From NCBI RefSeq assembly GCF_019649015.1, contig NZ_BLPI01000001.1, positions 3,157,001 through 3,221,000 of the forward strand: a stretch of DNA of 64,000 nt, given 5' to 3'. A program made the translations under genes and the position numbers. Positions within the stretch are counted from its first letter, which is position 1. Each line of letters starts with the position of its first letter. Below are positions 54,242-63,694 of the stretch, piece by piece. The notes beneath the pieces are model-generated. The model did not search any database. It saw only the letters and a list, made by a program, of their open reading frames with translations, and was not told the DNA's origin. This DNA is from Agarivorans litoreus (GTDB lineage Bacteria > Pseudomonadota > Gammaproteobacteria > Enterobacterales > Celerinatantimonadaceae).

Positions 54242-54410
54242 AATTATATAAGACACCCATAATTATAGCGAAATATTCACCACTGCTCTACGCTCAAGTA
54301 AAGCCTTAGCGTGGAGCTTTTGTTATGCCTCAGCCTAGAAAATCGCAAGTGAGTTTGGATGATACGCCTTATTAGCACTGTGTTTCCCGCAATTATATAA
54401 GACATATATG
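54242..54410. mobile_element. Remnant of a Y1 (RAYT-like) transposon, short deletion derivative
   Basis: A 14-bp direct repeat AATTATATAAGACA stands at 54242-54255 and 54391-54404. Between lies a hairpin (GCTCTACGCT / AGCGTGGAGC, 54285-54317) and then ATG 54325 MPQPRKSQVSLDDTPY, a TAG, and HCVSR. PYYHCVSR is the normal opening of REP-associated tyrosine transposases. Only about 22 codons survive. Confidence 0.65.
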
Positions 54411-54700
54411 GACGCCCCGTGTTTTGCAACTCTTGATTGAAGATCGGTTCGCTGACATATATCCGGCGTCTTTAAGTAGGGCGATTCATTAATGCGCCCT
54501 GCGCCATGATGAGATCCGAACCCGGCCGCCTATACACCCACACGGTATAAAAATGCCTCGTCTTATTCTCAGGCTCTTGCCGGGACGGATAACCGTTTTT
54601 CCATCAAGGTTTGCAAACTCTAGGGTGACGTTTATATCTCTTTTTCCGCCTAATCAGTGAATTAAACAGTTCTGCTACTCTTTTTTCTCTGTATTGAAAA
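54411..54700. other. Unassigned sequence inside the island
   Basis: This 290 bp holds no gene I can support. A minus-strand reading around 54500-54660 (GKRDINVTLEFANLDGKTVIRPGK and on) looks weakly like a decayed coding fragment, but it has no start and I cannot name it. Confidence 0.3.
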
Positions 54701-55120
54701 AAAATAAAGGACACCCAAGTCTTTTTGACAATCCCAAAAATAAAGGACACCCAAGTCTTTTTGCCAATCTCAAACAGCACTTCTAGGCTTTAAGTACATT
54801 CCAAGCCCTAGAGGTGCTGTTATGACCCGAGCTCGCGAACAGCAAATTTGTTTAGACAGTACGCCCTACTACCACTGCATTTGCCGCTGTGTGCGTAGAG
54901 CATTTTTGTGTGGCGAAGACCGAGCAAGTGGTGCTAACTTTAACCACCGCAAACAATGGATAGTTGATAAATTCACTCAACTCGCCGAGGTGTTTTCTAT
55001 TGATGTAGCGGCTTATGCGGTGATGAGTAACCACTATCATTTAGTATTGCGAGTTAACCAGCAGCAAAAAAATAGGACACCCAAGTCTTTTGAAAATCTA
55101 AAACAGCACTTCTAGGCTTT
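54701..55120. mobile_element. Deletion derivative of a Y1 (RAYT-like) transposon
   Basis: The end motif AATAAAGGACACCCAAGTC occurs twice at the left (54701-54733 and 54736-54770) and once at the right, where it reads AATAGGACACCCAAGTC (55066-55100). After the left copies comes a hairpin AACAGCACTTCTAGGCTT / AAGCCCTAGAGGTGCTGTT ending at the transposase start. The right copy is followed by the first half of that hairpin. The transposase between is truncated. This looks like an element collapsed onto its own end repeat. Confidence 0.7.
54822..55115 (+). pseudogene. Truncated Y1 transposase (REP-associated tyrosine transposase type)
   Basis: A 97-residue frame: MTRAREQQICLDSTPYYHCICRCVRRAFLCGEDRASG is the typical start, and AVMSNHYHLVLRVN carries the HUH metal motif. 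The normal protein is about 300 residues. Here it ends after LRVNQQQ, where the frame runs into a copy of the element's end repeat (KNRTPKSFENLKQHF). The catalytic tyrosine region is missing, so it cannot be active. Confidence 0.85.
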
Positions 55121-55128
55121 AGTTACAG

Positions 55129-55145
55129 CTTAAGTGGTGTTGATT
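55129..55145. repeat. 17-bp direct repeat, right end of the island
   Basis: Exact second copy of CTTAAGTGGTGTTGATT found at 51672-51688. It lies 13 bp from the stop codon of the LytTR regulator gene. Together the copies bound 3.4 kb of foreign-looking sequence between the regulator genes and the transporter gene. Confidence 0.75.
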
Positions 55146-55157
55146 AATTTAACAATG

Positions 55158-55901
55158 TTATAAGCCAAAATGCTCTTTGATTGCTTTGAAGTAGCGCCGA
55201 CTTACCGGCAGCTGTGCGCCGCTTTTAGTGAACAATACCGCTCCGCCATTATCTTCTAAAGAGATTTCGGAAATGGCTTCTACGTTAACCAAGTGTTGGC
55301 GATGGCAACGTAACAAAGGGGATTTGTCTTCAAGTACTTTTAGCGTTAGCTGGGTATGGTAGGTGCCATTTTCGGTGGCAACATGCACACCGCTTATATC
55401 GCTTGAAGCATGCTCGATATCTTCTAAGCGGATCAGTTTTACTCGTTGCTGGTAATAACAGGGTATTAATCTAAGTTGTTGCTCTTTGAGCATGTTTTGG
55501 TAGGAGTGATTAGCGGGCGCATCGGCTTCGGTTTGTTTGGTGGAAGGCAAGCGCTCTTTTAAGCGTTTAATCGACTTACACAAACGTTCCGAGTCAATCG
55601 GCTTGAGTAAGTAATCTACGGCATTTTGTTCGAAGGCATCTAGCGCGAATTGATCGTAAGCGGTCACAAATACAATTGCTGGCGCATTGTCGCTGTCAAT
55701 CATGTTAGCCAGTTCTAAACCGCTAATTTGTGGCATTTCTATATCTAAAAACAATACCTCGGCTTGCAGTTGCTTGAGGTGCTTTAAACACTCTATGGCG
55801 TTGCCAAATTGCGCGACGACTTCAATTTCAGGGTAGCTTTGCAGCATCTCCTGCAGTTCTTCTCTGGCTAAGGGTTCATCGTCGACAATGATTGCTCTCA
55901 T
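55158..55901 (-). CDS. btsR: LytTR response regulator, BtsR-like
   Basis: A 247-residue regulator: REC domain (1-115) with MRAIIVDDEPLAREEL and the phospho-Asp in EVLFLDIEMPQ, VTAYDQFALDAFEQNAVDYLLKPI, then a LytTR DNA-binding domain (135-247) with LRCHRQHLVNVEAISEI and SRRYFKAIKEHFGL. It overlaps btsS by 4 bp (ATGA type). The three ACC(A/G)CT(C/T)A sites before the CstA-type gene fit BtsR specificity. In E. coli, BtsS/BtsR respond to external pyruvate and turn on btsT. Confidence 0.9.
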   Translation of the reverse strand: MRAIIVDDEPLAREELQEMLQSYPEIEVVAQFGNAIECLKHLKQLQAEVLFLDIEMPQISGLELANMIDSDNAPAIVFVTAYDQFALDAFEQNAVDYLLKPIDSERLCKSIKRLKERLPSTKQTEADAPANHSYQNMLKEQQLRLIPCYYQQRVKLIRLEDIEHASSDISGVHVATENGTYHTQLTLKVLEDKSPLLRCHRQHLVNVEAISEISLEDNGGAVLFTKSGAQLPVSRRYFKAIKEHFGL

Positions 55902-57598
55902 TGGTTAGGCTCCTTGGGCAGTGAAATAATCACCCTAGTATATTGGTTTAGCTGGCATTCAACTTGTAACGCGAAAGATGCACCAAAGGCATTACGTAAG
56001 CGGGTATCCACAATATGCATGCCTAATCCTTCGCTGGTGGCTTGCTCAGGCTTTTGATAAAGGCCGGCGTTGTCTTCAACTACCAATTGTTTAACTCCAT
56101 TGTTTAGCCGGCTATAAATGGTGATTTTGCCGGTTTCAAGTAAATGGGCTGTGCCGTGTTTAATGGCGTTTTCCACTAAAGGTTGCAGGGTAAAAGTAGG
56201 TAATTCAAGTTGCATAAATGCTTGGTCGATGTCTTGTTTTATCACTAATCGATCGGCAAAGCGCACTTGCTCAATATGCAGATAAGCATTTACATGTTCG
56301 AGCTCGGCACTCACCAAACTGGTTTGTTGATTGCGTTTTAAGTTAATCCGTAAGAACAAGGCTAAATCAGCAATAAGCTGACGTGCAGAGCTGGCGTCGC
56401 GTTTTACCACCGCGCTAATGGTATTTAAGGCATTAAACAAAAAGTGTGGGTTAATTTGGGCGCGAGCCAGTTTTAGCTCAGCTTCGGTGAGTAGTTGTTG
56501 CTGTTGCTGAACATGGCTATCACGTAATTGTTCGGCAATTACTTTAGCAATACCTTCGCCTAAGGCGCGGTTAATGTGTAAAAACAAGCGGCGTTTCGAC
56601 TCGTAGAGTTTCACAGTGCCAATTACATCGTTCTCGCTGCCGCGAATCGGCACCACCAATGATGAGCCTAGTGGGCACTTATCGCTGGAGCTGCATTGAT
56701 AAGGTTCTTCAACACCGTCGGCAAATACTACTCGGTTTTCGTTAATTGCTTGGTGAGTTTGTTTGGATGCAATAGGGCGACCCGCGTGGTGGTGATCACT
56801 TCCTAAGCCTTTAAAAGCTAAAACCTGTTGGGTATCGGTAATGGCGACCGCAGAAACGCCAGTTTCTTCGTGAATGATATTGGCGATACGCACCGCGTCT
56901 TGTTGTTTGAAGCCTTGGTGAAAGATACCCACCATGCGTTGCGCAAGGTTAAGTGCTTTGGCTGAAGAATGACTACTAAATTTATCGTAAAGGCGGCGGC
57001 GGTCGCGAATCATCATCATGAATAAGGCGGCGCCAACAGAGTTGGCTAAAACCATAGGAAGGGCGATAACTTCGACTAAGGCTAGTGCCTGCTCAAAGGG
57101 TTTAGCAATCAGCAAAATTAGTAACATTTGTAGGGTTTCGGCGATTAAGGTTGCAACAAAGGCAATCGTAGGTGAAAACAAATGTTCGTTGTGCAAGCTG
57201 CGCCTGCGGATCCACAAATGAAATAAGCCGCCAACTAAACCTTCAAGGGTGGTCGAAACCGCGCAGGCTACGTCGGTAAAGCCACCCATAAAGTAGCGAT
57301 GCATGCCTCCGGTAAAACCTACCAGCAAACCCAGTACTGGGCCGCCAAATAATCCACCAAGCACGGCGCCAACCGCGCGAGTATTGGCAATGGCATCGTC
57401 AATCGCTAAACCAAAATAGGAGCCAAGAATACAGAAGCCCGAAAACAAGCAATAAATGGTGAGCGTATTAGGTAAACGTGGCGACAGATTAGTAAGCGGA
57501 AGAAAGGCTGGCGTTTTACTCAGCAGGTAGGCAATGACCAGAAAAACGCTCATTTGTTGGGCTAAAGACAATAGCAGGGAAAAATCACTCAATATCAT
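55898..57598 (-). CDS. btsS: LytS-type sensor histidine kinase, BtsS-like
   Basis: A 566-residue kinase: 5TM-5TMR_LYT membrane sensor (about 5-200) with ITAVGAVLGGLFGGPVLGLLVGFTGGMHRY-type features, a GAF domain (about 225-350, with SSDKCPLGSSLVVPI), then the HisKA-type box INPHFLFNALNTISAV, with the phospho-His, and HATPase LQPLVENAIKHG. E. coli BtsS is a high-affinity pyruvate sensor with this layout. Its partner regulator overlaps by 4 bp and the presumed target gene lies beyond the island. Confidence 0.92.
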   Translation of the reverse strand: MILSDFSLLLSLAQQMSVFLVIAYLLSKTPAFLPLTNLSPRLPNTLTIYCLFSGFCILGSYFGLAIDDAIANTRAVGAVLGGLFGGPVLGLLVGFTGGMHRYFMGGFTDVACAVSTTLEGLVGGLFHLWIRRRSLHNEHLFSPTIAFVATLIAETLQMLLILLIAKPFEQALALVEVIALPMVLANSVGAALFMMMIRDRRRLYDKFSSHSSAKALNLAQRMVGIFHQGFKQQDAVRIANIIHEETGVSAVAITDTQQVLAFKGLGSDHHHAGRPIASKQTHQAINENRVVFADGVEEPYQCSSSDKCPLGSSLVVPIRGSENDVIGTVKLYESKRRLFLHINRALGEGIAKVIAEQLRDSHVQQQQQLLTEAELKLARAQINPHFLFNALNTISAVVKRDASSARQLIADLALFLRINLKRNQQTSLVSAELEHVNAYLHIEQVRFADRLVIKQDIDQAFMQLELPTFTLQPLVENAIKHGTAHLLETGKITIYSRLNNGVKQLVVEDNAGLYQKPEQATSEGLGMHIVDTRLRNAFGASFALQVECQLNQYTRVIISLPKEPNQ

Positions 57599-57815
57599 CA
57601 GCTATTAAAGCCTCGCTAGTTGGCGAAAGGATATCTGGCATTCACAGTAGATAGCAGCATATTAGCATACTGTTTGCAGCAACTAATAGGACTTACCAAA
57701 ATCGCTGGTAAAGCTCTTAACAAGCTGGTAACGCTTGACTGCTTGCAAATGGTGTAAGCACTGGTATTGTGATGGGTTTCTATAATAATTAATCCCAAAA
57801 TGGGAAAGGAAATGT

Positions 57816-58922
57816 GTGGCTAAATCCGCCACCGGAGTAAAAGAGCAAATGCAAAAAGATCCAATTAACGATATTCATATCTCGTCAGAACAAGTCCTTA
57901 TCACACCAGAACAGTTACGCGAGAAGCTTCCAGCTTCTGACGCAGCATTACAATTTGTATTGCAGTCTCGTAAAACTATCGCTGATATTTGCCACAAACG
58001 TGACTCACGTTTATTGGTTATTACTGGCCCTTGTTCTATTCACGATTTAGAACAGGCGAAAGAATATGCTTCGCGCCTGAAGAAACTTCATGATCAATAT
58101 AGCGATCGCCTATTTATCGTTATGCGGGTGTATTTTGAAAAACCTCGTACTACCGTAGGTTGGAAAGGTTTCATCAACGATCCTCACATGGATAACTCTT
58201 TTGATGTGGAAACGGGTCTTCACAACGCCCGTGAACTGCTAACTTGGACTGCTGAGTTAGGTTTACCAGTGGCCACCGAAGCGCTAGATCCAATTAGCCC
58301 GCAGTACCTATCAGAATTGTTCTCTTGGGCTGCTATTGGTGCACGTACTACTGAGTCACAAACTCACCGTGAAATGGCCAGTGGTTTGTCTATGCCTGTT
58401 GGCTTTAAAAATGGTACCGATGGCAACTTAGGTACAGCAATTAATGCAATGCAATCGGCTGCTCACTCACACCGTTTCATGGGTATTAACCAGCAAGGTC
58501 AAGTGTCTTTGTTGCAAACTCAAGGTAACCCAGATGGCCACGTTATTTTACGTGGTGGTAAGCAGCCTAACTACGATTCAGTAAACGTGGCACTGGCTGA
58601 GCAAGCAATGGAAAAAGCCGGTTTAGCACCTACCCTTGTAGTGGACTGCAGCCACGCTAACTCTAGCAAGAACCACGAACTTCAGCCTTTGGTTGCGGCT
58701 AACGTGATTAATCAAATTGAAGAAGGCAATAAATCAATTATTGGCTTAATGTTAGAAAGTAACTTGGAAGCGGGTAACCAGCCAAGTGAAGCACCCAAGT
58801 CAGCACTTAAATACGGTGTATCGGTAACCGATGCGTGTATTGATTGGGATGCAACTGCAACGTTGATCGACAAAATGTTCAACGAACTTGGTGACAGCCT
58901 AGCTAAACGCCTAGAAAAATAA
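57816..58922 (+). CDS. aroF: 3-deoxy-7-phosphoheptulonate synthase (DAHP synthase, class I)
   Basis: A 368-residue enzyme that joins phosphoenolpyruvate and erythrose 4-phosphate, the first step to aromatic amino acids. It starts at GTG 57816 behind AAAGGAA. Motifs are [71 protein letters not shown], and [11 protein letters not shown]. The isozyme is named aroF because tyrA follows after 13 bp, as in the E. coli tyrosine-sensitive operon. Feedback type cannot be proven. A TATAAT at 57781 may be the -10. No clear TyrR box was found. Confidence 0.9.
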   Translation: MAKSATGVKEQMQKDPINDIHISSEQVLITPEQLREKLPASDAALQFVLQSRKTIADICHKRDSRLLVITGPCSIHDLEQAKEYASRLKKLHDQYSDRLFIVMRVYFEKPRTTVGWKGFINDPHMDNSFDVETGLHNARELLTWTAELGLPVATEALDPISPQYLSELFSWAAIGARTTESQTHREMASGLSMPVGFKNGTDGNLGTAINAMQSAAHSHRFMGINQQGQVSLLQTQGNPDGHVILRGGKQPNYDSVNVALAEQAMEKAGLAPTLVVDCSHANSSKNHELQPLVAANVINQIEEGNKSIIGLMLESNLEAGNQPSEAPKSALKYGVSVTDACIDWDATATLIDKMFNELGDSLAKRLEK

Positions 58923-58935
58923 TAACGGAAACAAC

Positions 58936-60060
58936 ATGGTTCAAGCTCTAAATCTTTTACGTGACCAAATCGATGAAGTGGATCAACAGCTTCTAGATTT
59001 GCTACAGCAACGTATTCAGCTAGTACATAAAGTAGGTGAAGTTAAAACCCAGCACGGTTTGCCTATTTATGCACCGGATCGTGAAGCAGCCATGTTGGCT
59101 AAGCGTCGCGCCGAGGCTGAAAGTAAAGGTGTACCGCCAGCGTTAATCGAAGACGTATTGCGTCGAGTGATGCGTGAGTCGTATACTAGTGAAAAAGACA
59201 GTGGTTTTAAAACGATAAATCCTGAGCTTGGCAATATTGTTGTAATTGGTGGTCGTGGGCAACTAGGCCGTTTGTTTGTACAAATGTTTACCTTGTCTGG
59301 CTACCAAGTTGATGTCATTGGCAAAGAAGATTGGCATAAAGCCCCCGAACTATTTGCTACCGCCGGGTTAGTGTTGGTTTCTGTGCCTATCAACCTTACA
59401 GAGGCGGTGATTGCCCAGTTAGGTAATTTGCCTGAAAACTGTATCTTGGCCGACATCACTAGTATTAAGTCTGCGCCGCTCAACAAGATGTTGGCTGTGC
59501 ACAAAGGCCCTGTAGTGGGTTTGCATCCCATGTTTGGCCCAGATGTACCGAGCCTTGCTAAGCAGGTTATTGTTTACGCCGATGGTCGTGGTGGTGAGAA
59601 GTACCAGTGGCTATTGCAGCAAATGGGAATATGGGGCGCACGTTTACATGCCGTAGAAGCAGAAAGCCACGATAAAGCGATGACTTTGATTCAGTCTTTA
59701 CGTCACTTTACGTCTTTTGCTTATGGCATGCATTTAGCGCAGGAAGATGCAGACTTAAAACTGTTACTAGACTTAAGCTCTCCGATTTATCGCTTGGAGC
59801 TGGCCATGGTTGGACGTTTATTTGCCCAGTCTCCTGATTTGTACGCCGATATTATTATGGCATCAGAGCAGAGTACTGCGATGATTAAGCGTTACCACCA
59901 ACACTTTGGTCAATTGGTTGAGCTGGTAGAGAATAAAGATCGCGAAGGTTTTATTGCGTCTTTTGAGCGGGTGAGTGACTGGTTTGGTGATTACTCGCAA
60001 GAGTTCTTAAAAGAAAGCCGCAGCCTATTACAGCAAGCTAACGACAGCCGACGCTCTTAG
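58936..60060 (+). CDS. tyrA: Bifunctional chorismate mutase / prephenate dehydrogenase
   Basis: A 374-residue fused enzyme of tyrosine synthesis. Residues 1-90 are the AroQ chorismate mutase ([30 protein letters not shown]). Residues about 98-372 are NAD-dependent prephenate dehydrogenase ([53 protein letters not shown]). It converts chorismate through prephenate to 4-hydroxyphenylpyruvate. It is the second gene of the aroF-tyrA operon and ends in a strong terminator. Confidence 0.95.
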   Translation: MVQALNLLRDQIDEVDQQLLDLLQQRIQLVHKVGEVKTQHGLPIYAPDREAAMLAKRRAEAESKGVPPALIEDVLRRVMRESYTSEKDSGFKTINPELGNIVVIGGRGQLGRLFVQMFTLSGYQVDVIGKEDWHKAPELFATAGLVLVSVPINLTEAVIAQLGNLPENCILADITSIKSAPLNKMLAVHKGPVVGLHPMFGPDVPSLAKQVIVYADGRGGEKYQWLLQQMGIWGARLHAVEAESHDKAMTLIQSLRHFTSFAYGMHLAQEDADLKLLLDLSSPIYRLELAMVGRLFAQSPDLYADIIMASEQSTAMIKRYHQHFGQLVELVENKDREGFIASFERVSDWFGDYSQEFLKESRSLLQQANDSRRS

Positions 60061-60078
60061 GTTTTGTAGTTAGTGATT

Positions 60079-60104
60079 AGCCAGCCCTTAGGGCTGGCTT
60101 TTTT
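60079..60104 (+). terminator. Terminator of aroF-tyrA
   Basis: AGCCAGCCC / GGGCTGGCT with a TTA loop and six Ts. Lies 18 bp after the tyrA stop. Confidence 0.92.
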
Positions 60105-60123
60105 ATGCACTTTATTAGCTTTT

Positions 60124-60552
60124 TTATAGATAATCTTCGAAAGCGGTTTGTTGTTCATATTCGGCAATTTTTTGTTTTAACCAGCTTAGCGCCTTACCCT
60201 TATCAGTAAATATTTGTACCGTTTCCCCTGCTTGAATATATATTTGGCTTAAATGCCATTTAGCGAGCTCTGGTACGCTGGCGTGGGTAAGGATTAAGGC
60301 GGTGGCAACTCGACCACGTTGTTTTTCAACTTTTAACCACTCAATTAATTGGTTTGCTGCATCTTCGGTATAAAAGGTTTCTCCATGAAATGTGGCTAAA
60401 ACTGCCCATGGCGAATCTAATAATTGGTCTAGTATAGGAGCCGCAGCGCTGCCACTATCTTCCATTTGTTCAAGATTCCAAGGGCCAGTACCTTCAATCT
60501 CCATTATTTGTCCATTAAGTGCAAACTCAATAGAACCATGTGCTTCTCGCAA
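60124..60552 (-). CDS. Conserved-looking hypothetical protein
   Basis: A 142-residue protein if started at TTG 60552 (LREAHGSIEFALNG read as M), which has GGGAG 6 bases upstream; a further TTG at 60567 is possible. The pattern GSIEFALNGQIMEIEGTGPWNLEQM, SPWAVLATFHGETFYTEDAANQLIEWL and LTHASVPELAKWHLSQIY suggests an alpha/beta STAS- or SpoIIAA-like fold, but I cannot assign a family with certainty. Convergent with tyrA. Confidence 0.65.
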   Translation of the reverse strand: MREAHGSIEFALNGQIMEIEGTGPWNLEQMEDSGSAAAPILDQLLDSPWAVLATFHGETFYTEDAANQLIEWLKVEKQRGRVATALILTHASVPELAKWHLSQIYIQAGETVQIFTDKGKALSWLKQKIAEYEQQTAFEDYL

Positions 60553-60567
60553 TGCCGTCTCCCACAA

Positions 60568-60901
60568 ACACTAAACCGACGAAATTGTATTGGCTTGTTA
60601 GTTTAAGTTAATGCTAGATCCCCAGTTCAGCAAGTTTCAGTTAACGAATTCGACTAATTTATAATTCCAACAAAATTGAGAAAAAGCAGAAGCTGGTAAT
60701 GAAAAGCTGCTTTGGCTATAGCTATAAAGCTCCTTAGTTTATGGAAACTCTGGCAATTTGCCGGTTAGCTAAAGCTGCGATTCACCGAGATAACAAAAAA
60801 ACTGGTTTATTTCGCCTATTCATTGCGCCTAACTATGTTTATTCCCCGCTATATTGGTTAAAATTGCGCGTTTTTGGTACTTCGACGTAGGTCATTGCAA
60901 G
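60568..60901. other. Divergent intergenic region upstream of prfB
   Basis: This 330 bp shows no gene or strong repeat. It must contain the prfB-lysS promoter and that of the minus-strand hypothetical gene. I see only AT-rich stretches and no confident promoter pair. Confidence 0.4.
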
Positions 60902-62000
60902 ATGTTTGAAATTAATTCGCTGAACAACTCACTAGCAGATATTAAAGAGCGCACAGAAGTGCTCCGGGGGTACCTTTGACTACGATGCAAAAGCAGAGCA
61001 GTTAGAAGAAGTCAGTCGCGAATTAGAACAACCAGAAATTTGGAATGACCCAGCGCGCGCGCAAGCCTTAGGCAAAGAACGCTCAGCGCTAGAGTTGGTG
61101 GTAAAAACCATCGACAATCTTACTCAAGGCATCGAAGATGTGGCAGGTTTGGTTGAACTGGCGGTAGAAGCAGAAGATGAAGAAACCTTCGAAGAAGCTC
61201 AAGCCGAAGCCGAAGACTTAGTTAAACAGTTAGAGAAGCTTGAATTTCGCCGGATGTTTGCCGGCGAAATGGATGAGAGCGATTGCTACATCGATATTCA
61301 ATCGGGATCTGGTGGCACCGAGGCTCAAGACTGGGCCAATATGATGCTACGCATGTATTTACGTTGGTGTGAAGCCCACCAGTTTAAAGCTGAGTTAGTT
61401 GAAGTCTCTGATGGTGATGTAGCAGGCATTAAAGGCGCAACCATTAAAGTAAGCGGTGAATATGCTTACGGTTGGCTAAGAACAGAAACAGGGGTGCACC
61501 GTTTGGTACGTAAGTCTCCTTTTGATTCTAGTGGGCGTCGTCATACCTCGTTTGCATCGGCGTTTATCTACCCAGAAATTGATGACAGCATTGAAGTAGA
61601 CATTGATCCAGGTGATTTGCGCATTGACGTATACCGAGCTTCAGGCGCGGGTGGTCAGCACGTAAACAAAACCGAATCGGCGGTGCGAATTACCCACTTG
61701 CCTACCAATACTGTAGTGCAGTGTCAAAGCGGGCGTTCACAGCACAAGAACAAAGACGAAGCAATGAAGCAGCTTAAAGCTAAGTTGTTTGAGTTAGAGT
61801 TGCAAAAACAGAATGCCGAGAAAAAAGCGGCGGAAGACAATAAATCGGATATTGGCTGGGGCAGTCAAATTCGATCTTATGTATTAGACGATTCGAGAAT
61901 TAAAGATCTTCGAACCGGTATTGAGAACCGTAATACTCAAGCCGTGTTAGATGGTGATTTAGATAAATTTATAGAAGCTAGCCTTAAGTCAGGGCTGTAA
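60902..62000 (+). CDS. prfB: Peptide chain release factor 2 (programmed +1 frameshift)
   Basis: ATG 60902 opens 25 codons ([25 protein letters not shown]), then TGA at 60977-60979. Skipping T60977 and reading GAC onward gives a further 340 codons to 62000, 365 residues in all, equal to E. coli RF2. Motifs present are the GGQ loop [14 protein letters not shown], which drives peptide release, and [13 protein letters not shown], which carries the SPF stop-codon reader for UGA and UAA. It is in an operon with lysS, as in E. coli. Confidence 0.97.
60965..60980 (+). promoter_or_regulatory. prfB frameshift site
   Basis: CGGGGG acts as an internal Shine-Dalgarno sequence a few bases before CTT-TGA-C. 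When RF2 is scarce, ribosomes pause at TGA and slip +1 onto GAC. The layout is the same as E. coli (AGGGGGTATCTTTGAC), so RF2 controls its own synthesis. Confidence 0.95.
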
Positions 62001-62016
62001 CGAGCAAGGTTTTCAC

Positions 62017-63540
62017 ATGTCGGAACAAACAGAACAAAGTCTGGAACAAGCAGCACAAGAAGAAAATAAACTGATCGCAGAGCGTCGCGCTAAGTTAGAC
62101 AAAATTCGCGAAACTTGCTCGGCTAACGGCCACCCAAATGACTTTAAACGTGAGCACCTCGCTGACGATTTACAGCAGCAGTTTGGCGAACAATCTAAAG
62201 AAGATTTAGAAGCAGCCGGTAACGTAGCCGCTATTGCTGGTCGTATTATGGCTAAGCGTGGACCATTTTTGGTGATTCAAGATGTATCGGGTCGCATTCA
62301 AGCTTACGCGCCTAAGCCGGTGCAAAAAGAGCTAAAAGAAATTGGTGGCTTAGACATTGGCGACATCATTGGTGTTAAAGGTGCGCTGCACAAATCAGGT
62401 AAAGGTGACCTTTACGTGAACATGGACGAGTATGCTTTGCTAACTAAAGCCTTGCGTCCATTGCCAGAGAAATTCCACGGTTTAACCGACCAAGAACAGC
62501 GTTACCGTCAGCGTTATGTTGATTTGATCGTGAACGACGATTCACGCCAAGCCTTTATGGTGCGCTCCAAGCTGGTAGCCGGCATTCGCCGCTTTATGGA
62601 GTCTAAGAACTTTATGGAAGTGGAAACGCCAATGATGCAAGTGATCCCAGGCGGCGCTACTGCCCGTCCATTTATCACTCATCACAACGCGCTAGATCAG
62701 CAGATGTTCCTGCGTATTGCACCAGAGCTTTACTTGAAGCGTTTAGTGGTAGGTGGCTTTGAGCGCGTATTCGAAATTAACCGTAACTTCCGTAACGAAG
62801 GTCTGTCGCCCCGCCATAACCCAGAATTTACCATGATGGAATTCTACATGGCCTACGCCGACTACAACGATCTCATGGATCTAACCGAAGAAATGCTACG
62901 CACTGTTGCGGTTGAGGTTCTAGGTTCTTCTTCTATGCCTTACGGCGACGAGACAGTCGAATTTGCTGGCAGCTACCCGCGCTTGAGCATGTTGCAAGCG
63001 ATTAAGCAGTACAACCCAGAGCATGCCGATATTCAAGCTTTAGATTACGACAAAGTGCAAGACCGCGAGCACATGGTGAGCATTGCTAAATCAGTTGGTG
63101 TTGAAGTAGAGAAGTTCTGGACTTGTGGCCAGCTACTTGAAGAAATCTTCGGTGAGACTGCTGAGCCTAAGCTAATTCAGCCAACCTTTATTACTGAATA
63201 CCCTGCAGAAATTAGCCCGCTAGCGCGTCGTAACGACGACAACGCCTTCATCACAGACCGTTTTGAGTTCTTCATCGGTGGTCGAGAAGTGGCTAATGGC
63301 TTCTCTGAGCTTAATGATGCTGAAGACCAAGATGCACGCTTTAAGGCGCAGGTTGAGGCTAAAGATGCTGGCGATGATGAAGCGATGTTCTACGACGCTG
63401 ACTATATCACCGCTCTAGAGCACGGCTTACCACCAACGGCTGGCCAAGGTATTGGTATTGACCGCCTAGCGATGCTCTTCACCAACACGCACACCATTCG
63501 CGACGTGATTTTATTCCCAGCGATGCGTCCTCAAGCTTAA
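62017..63540 (+). CDS. lysS: Lysyl-tRNA synthetase, class II
   Basis: A 507-residue enzyme. N-terminal anticodon-binding OB fold (about 65-150, [25 protein letters not shown]), then class II motifs 1 ([16 protein letters not shown]), 2 ([26 protein letters not shown]) and 3 ([19 protein letters not shown]). It charges tRNA-Lys. It lies 16 bp after prfB and ends at a terminator. Confidence 0.97.
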   Translation: MSEQTEQSLEQAAQEENKLIAERRAKLDKIRETCSANGHPNDFKREHLADDLQQQFGEQSKEDLEAAGNVAAIAGRIMAKRGPFLVIQDVSGRIQAYAPKPVQKELKEIGGLDIGDIIGVKGALHKSGKGDLYVNMDEYALLTKALRPLPEKFHGLTDQEQRYRQRYVDLIVNDDSRQAFMVRSKLVAGIRRFMESKNFMEVETPMMQVIPGGATARPFITHHNALDQQMFLRIAPELYLKRLVVGGFERVFEINRNFRNEGLSPRHNPEFTMMEFYMAYADYNDLMDLTEEMLRTVAVEVLGSSSMPYGDETVEFAGSYPRLSMLQAIKQYNPEHADIQALDYDKVQDREHMVSIAKSVGVEVEKFWTCGQLLEEIFGETAEPKLIQPTFITEYPAEISPLARRNDDNAFITDRFEFFIGGREVANGFSELNDAEDQDARFKAQVEAKDAGDDEAMFYDADYITALEHGLPPTAGQGIGIDRLAMLFTNTHTIRDVILFPAMRPQA

Positions 63541-63562
63541 GTTCACAAATAAGCTATTAAAG

Positions 63563-63597
63563 GCCATACACTTTTTATAGTGTGTGGCTTTTTTTTT
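63563..63597 (+). terminator. Terminator of prfB-lysS
   Basis: GCCATACACT and AGTGTGTGGC pair (one wobble) around TTTTAT, followed by nine Ts. It lies 23 bp after the lysS stop. Confidence 0.9.
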
Positions 63598-63694
63598 GTG
63601 CTTTTTCGTTATAGTAGCGATAACGAAGACTAAGCTCATTGAGAGTAAGCTTGGTTTAGTTAAAAGCAATTAGCGTAATTAAGGGAGAAAGGTA

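Noticed and set aside
57700-57735. TTACCA-N7-TGGTAA inverted repeat as a TyrR box before aroF
   Set aside because: It does not match TGTAAA-N6-TTTACA; TyrR control is plausible from the operon but this site does not show it.
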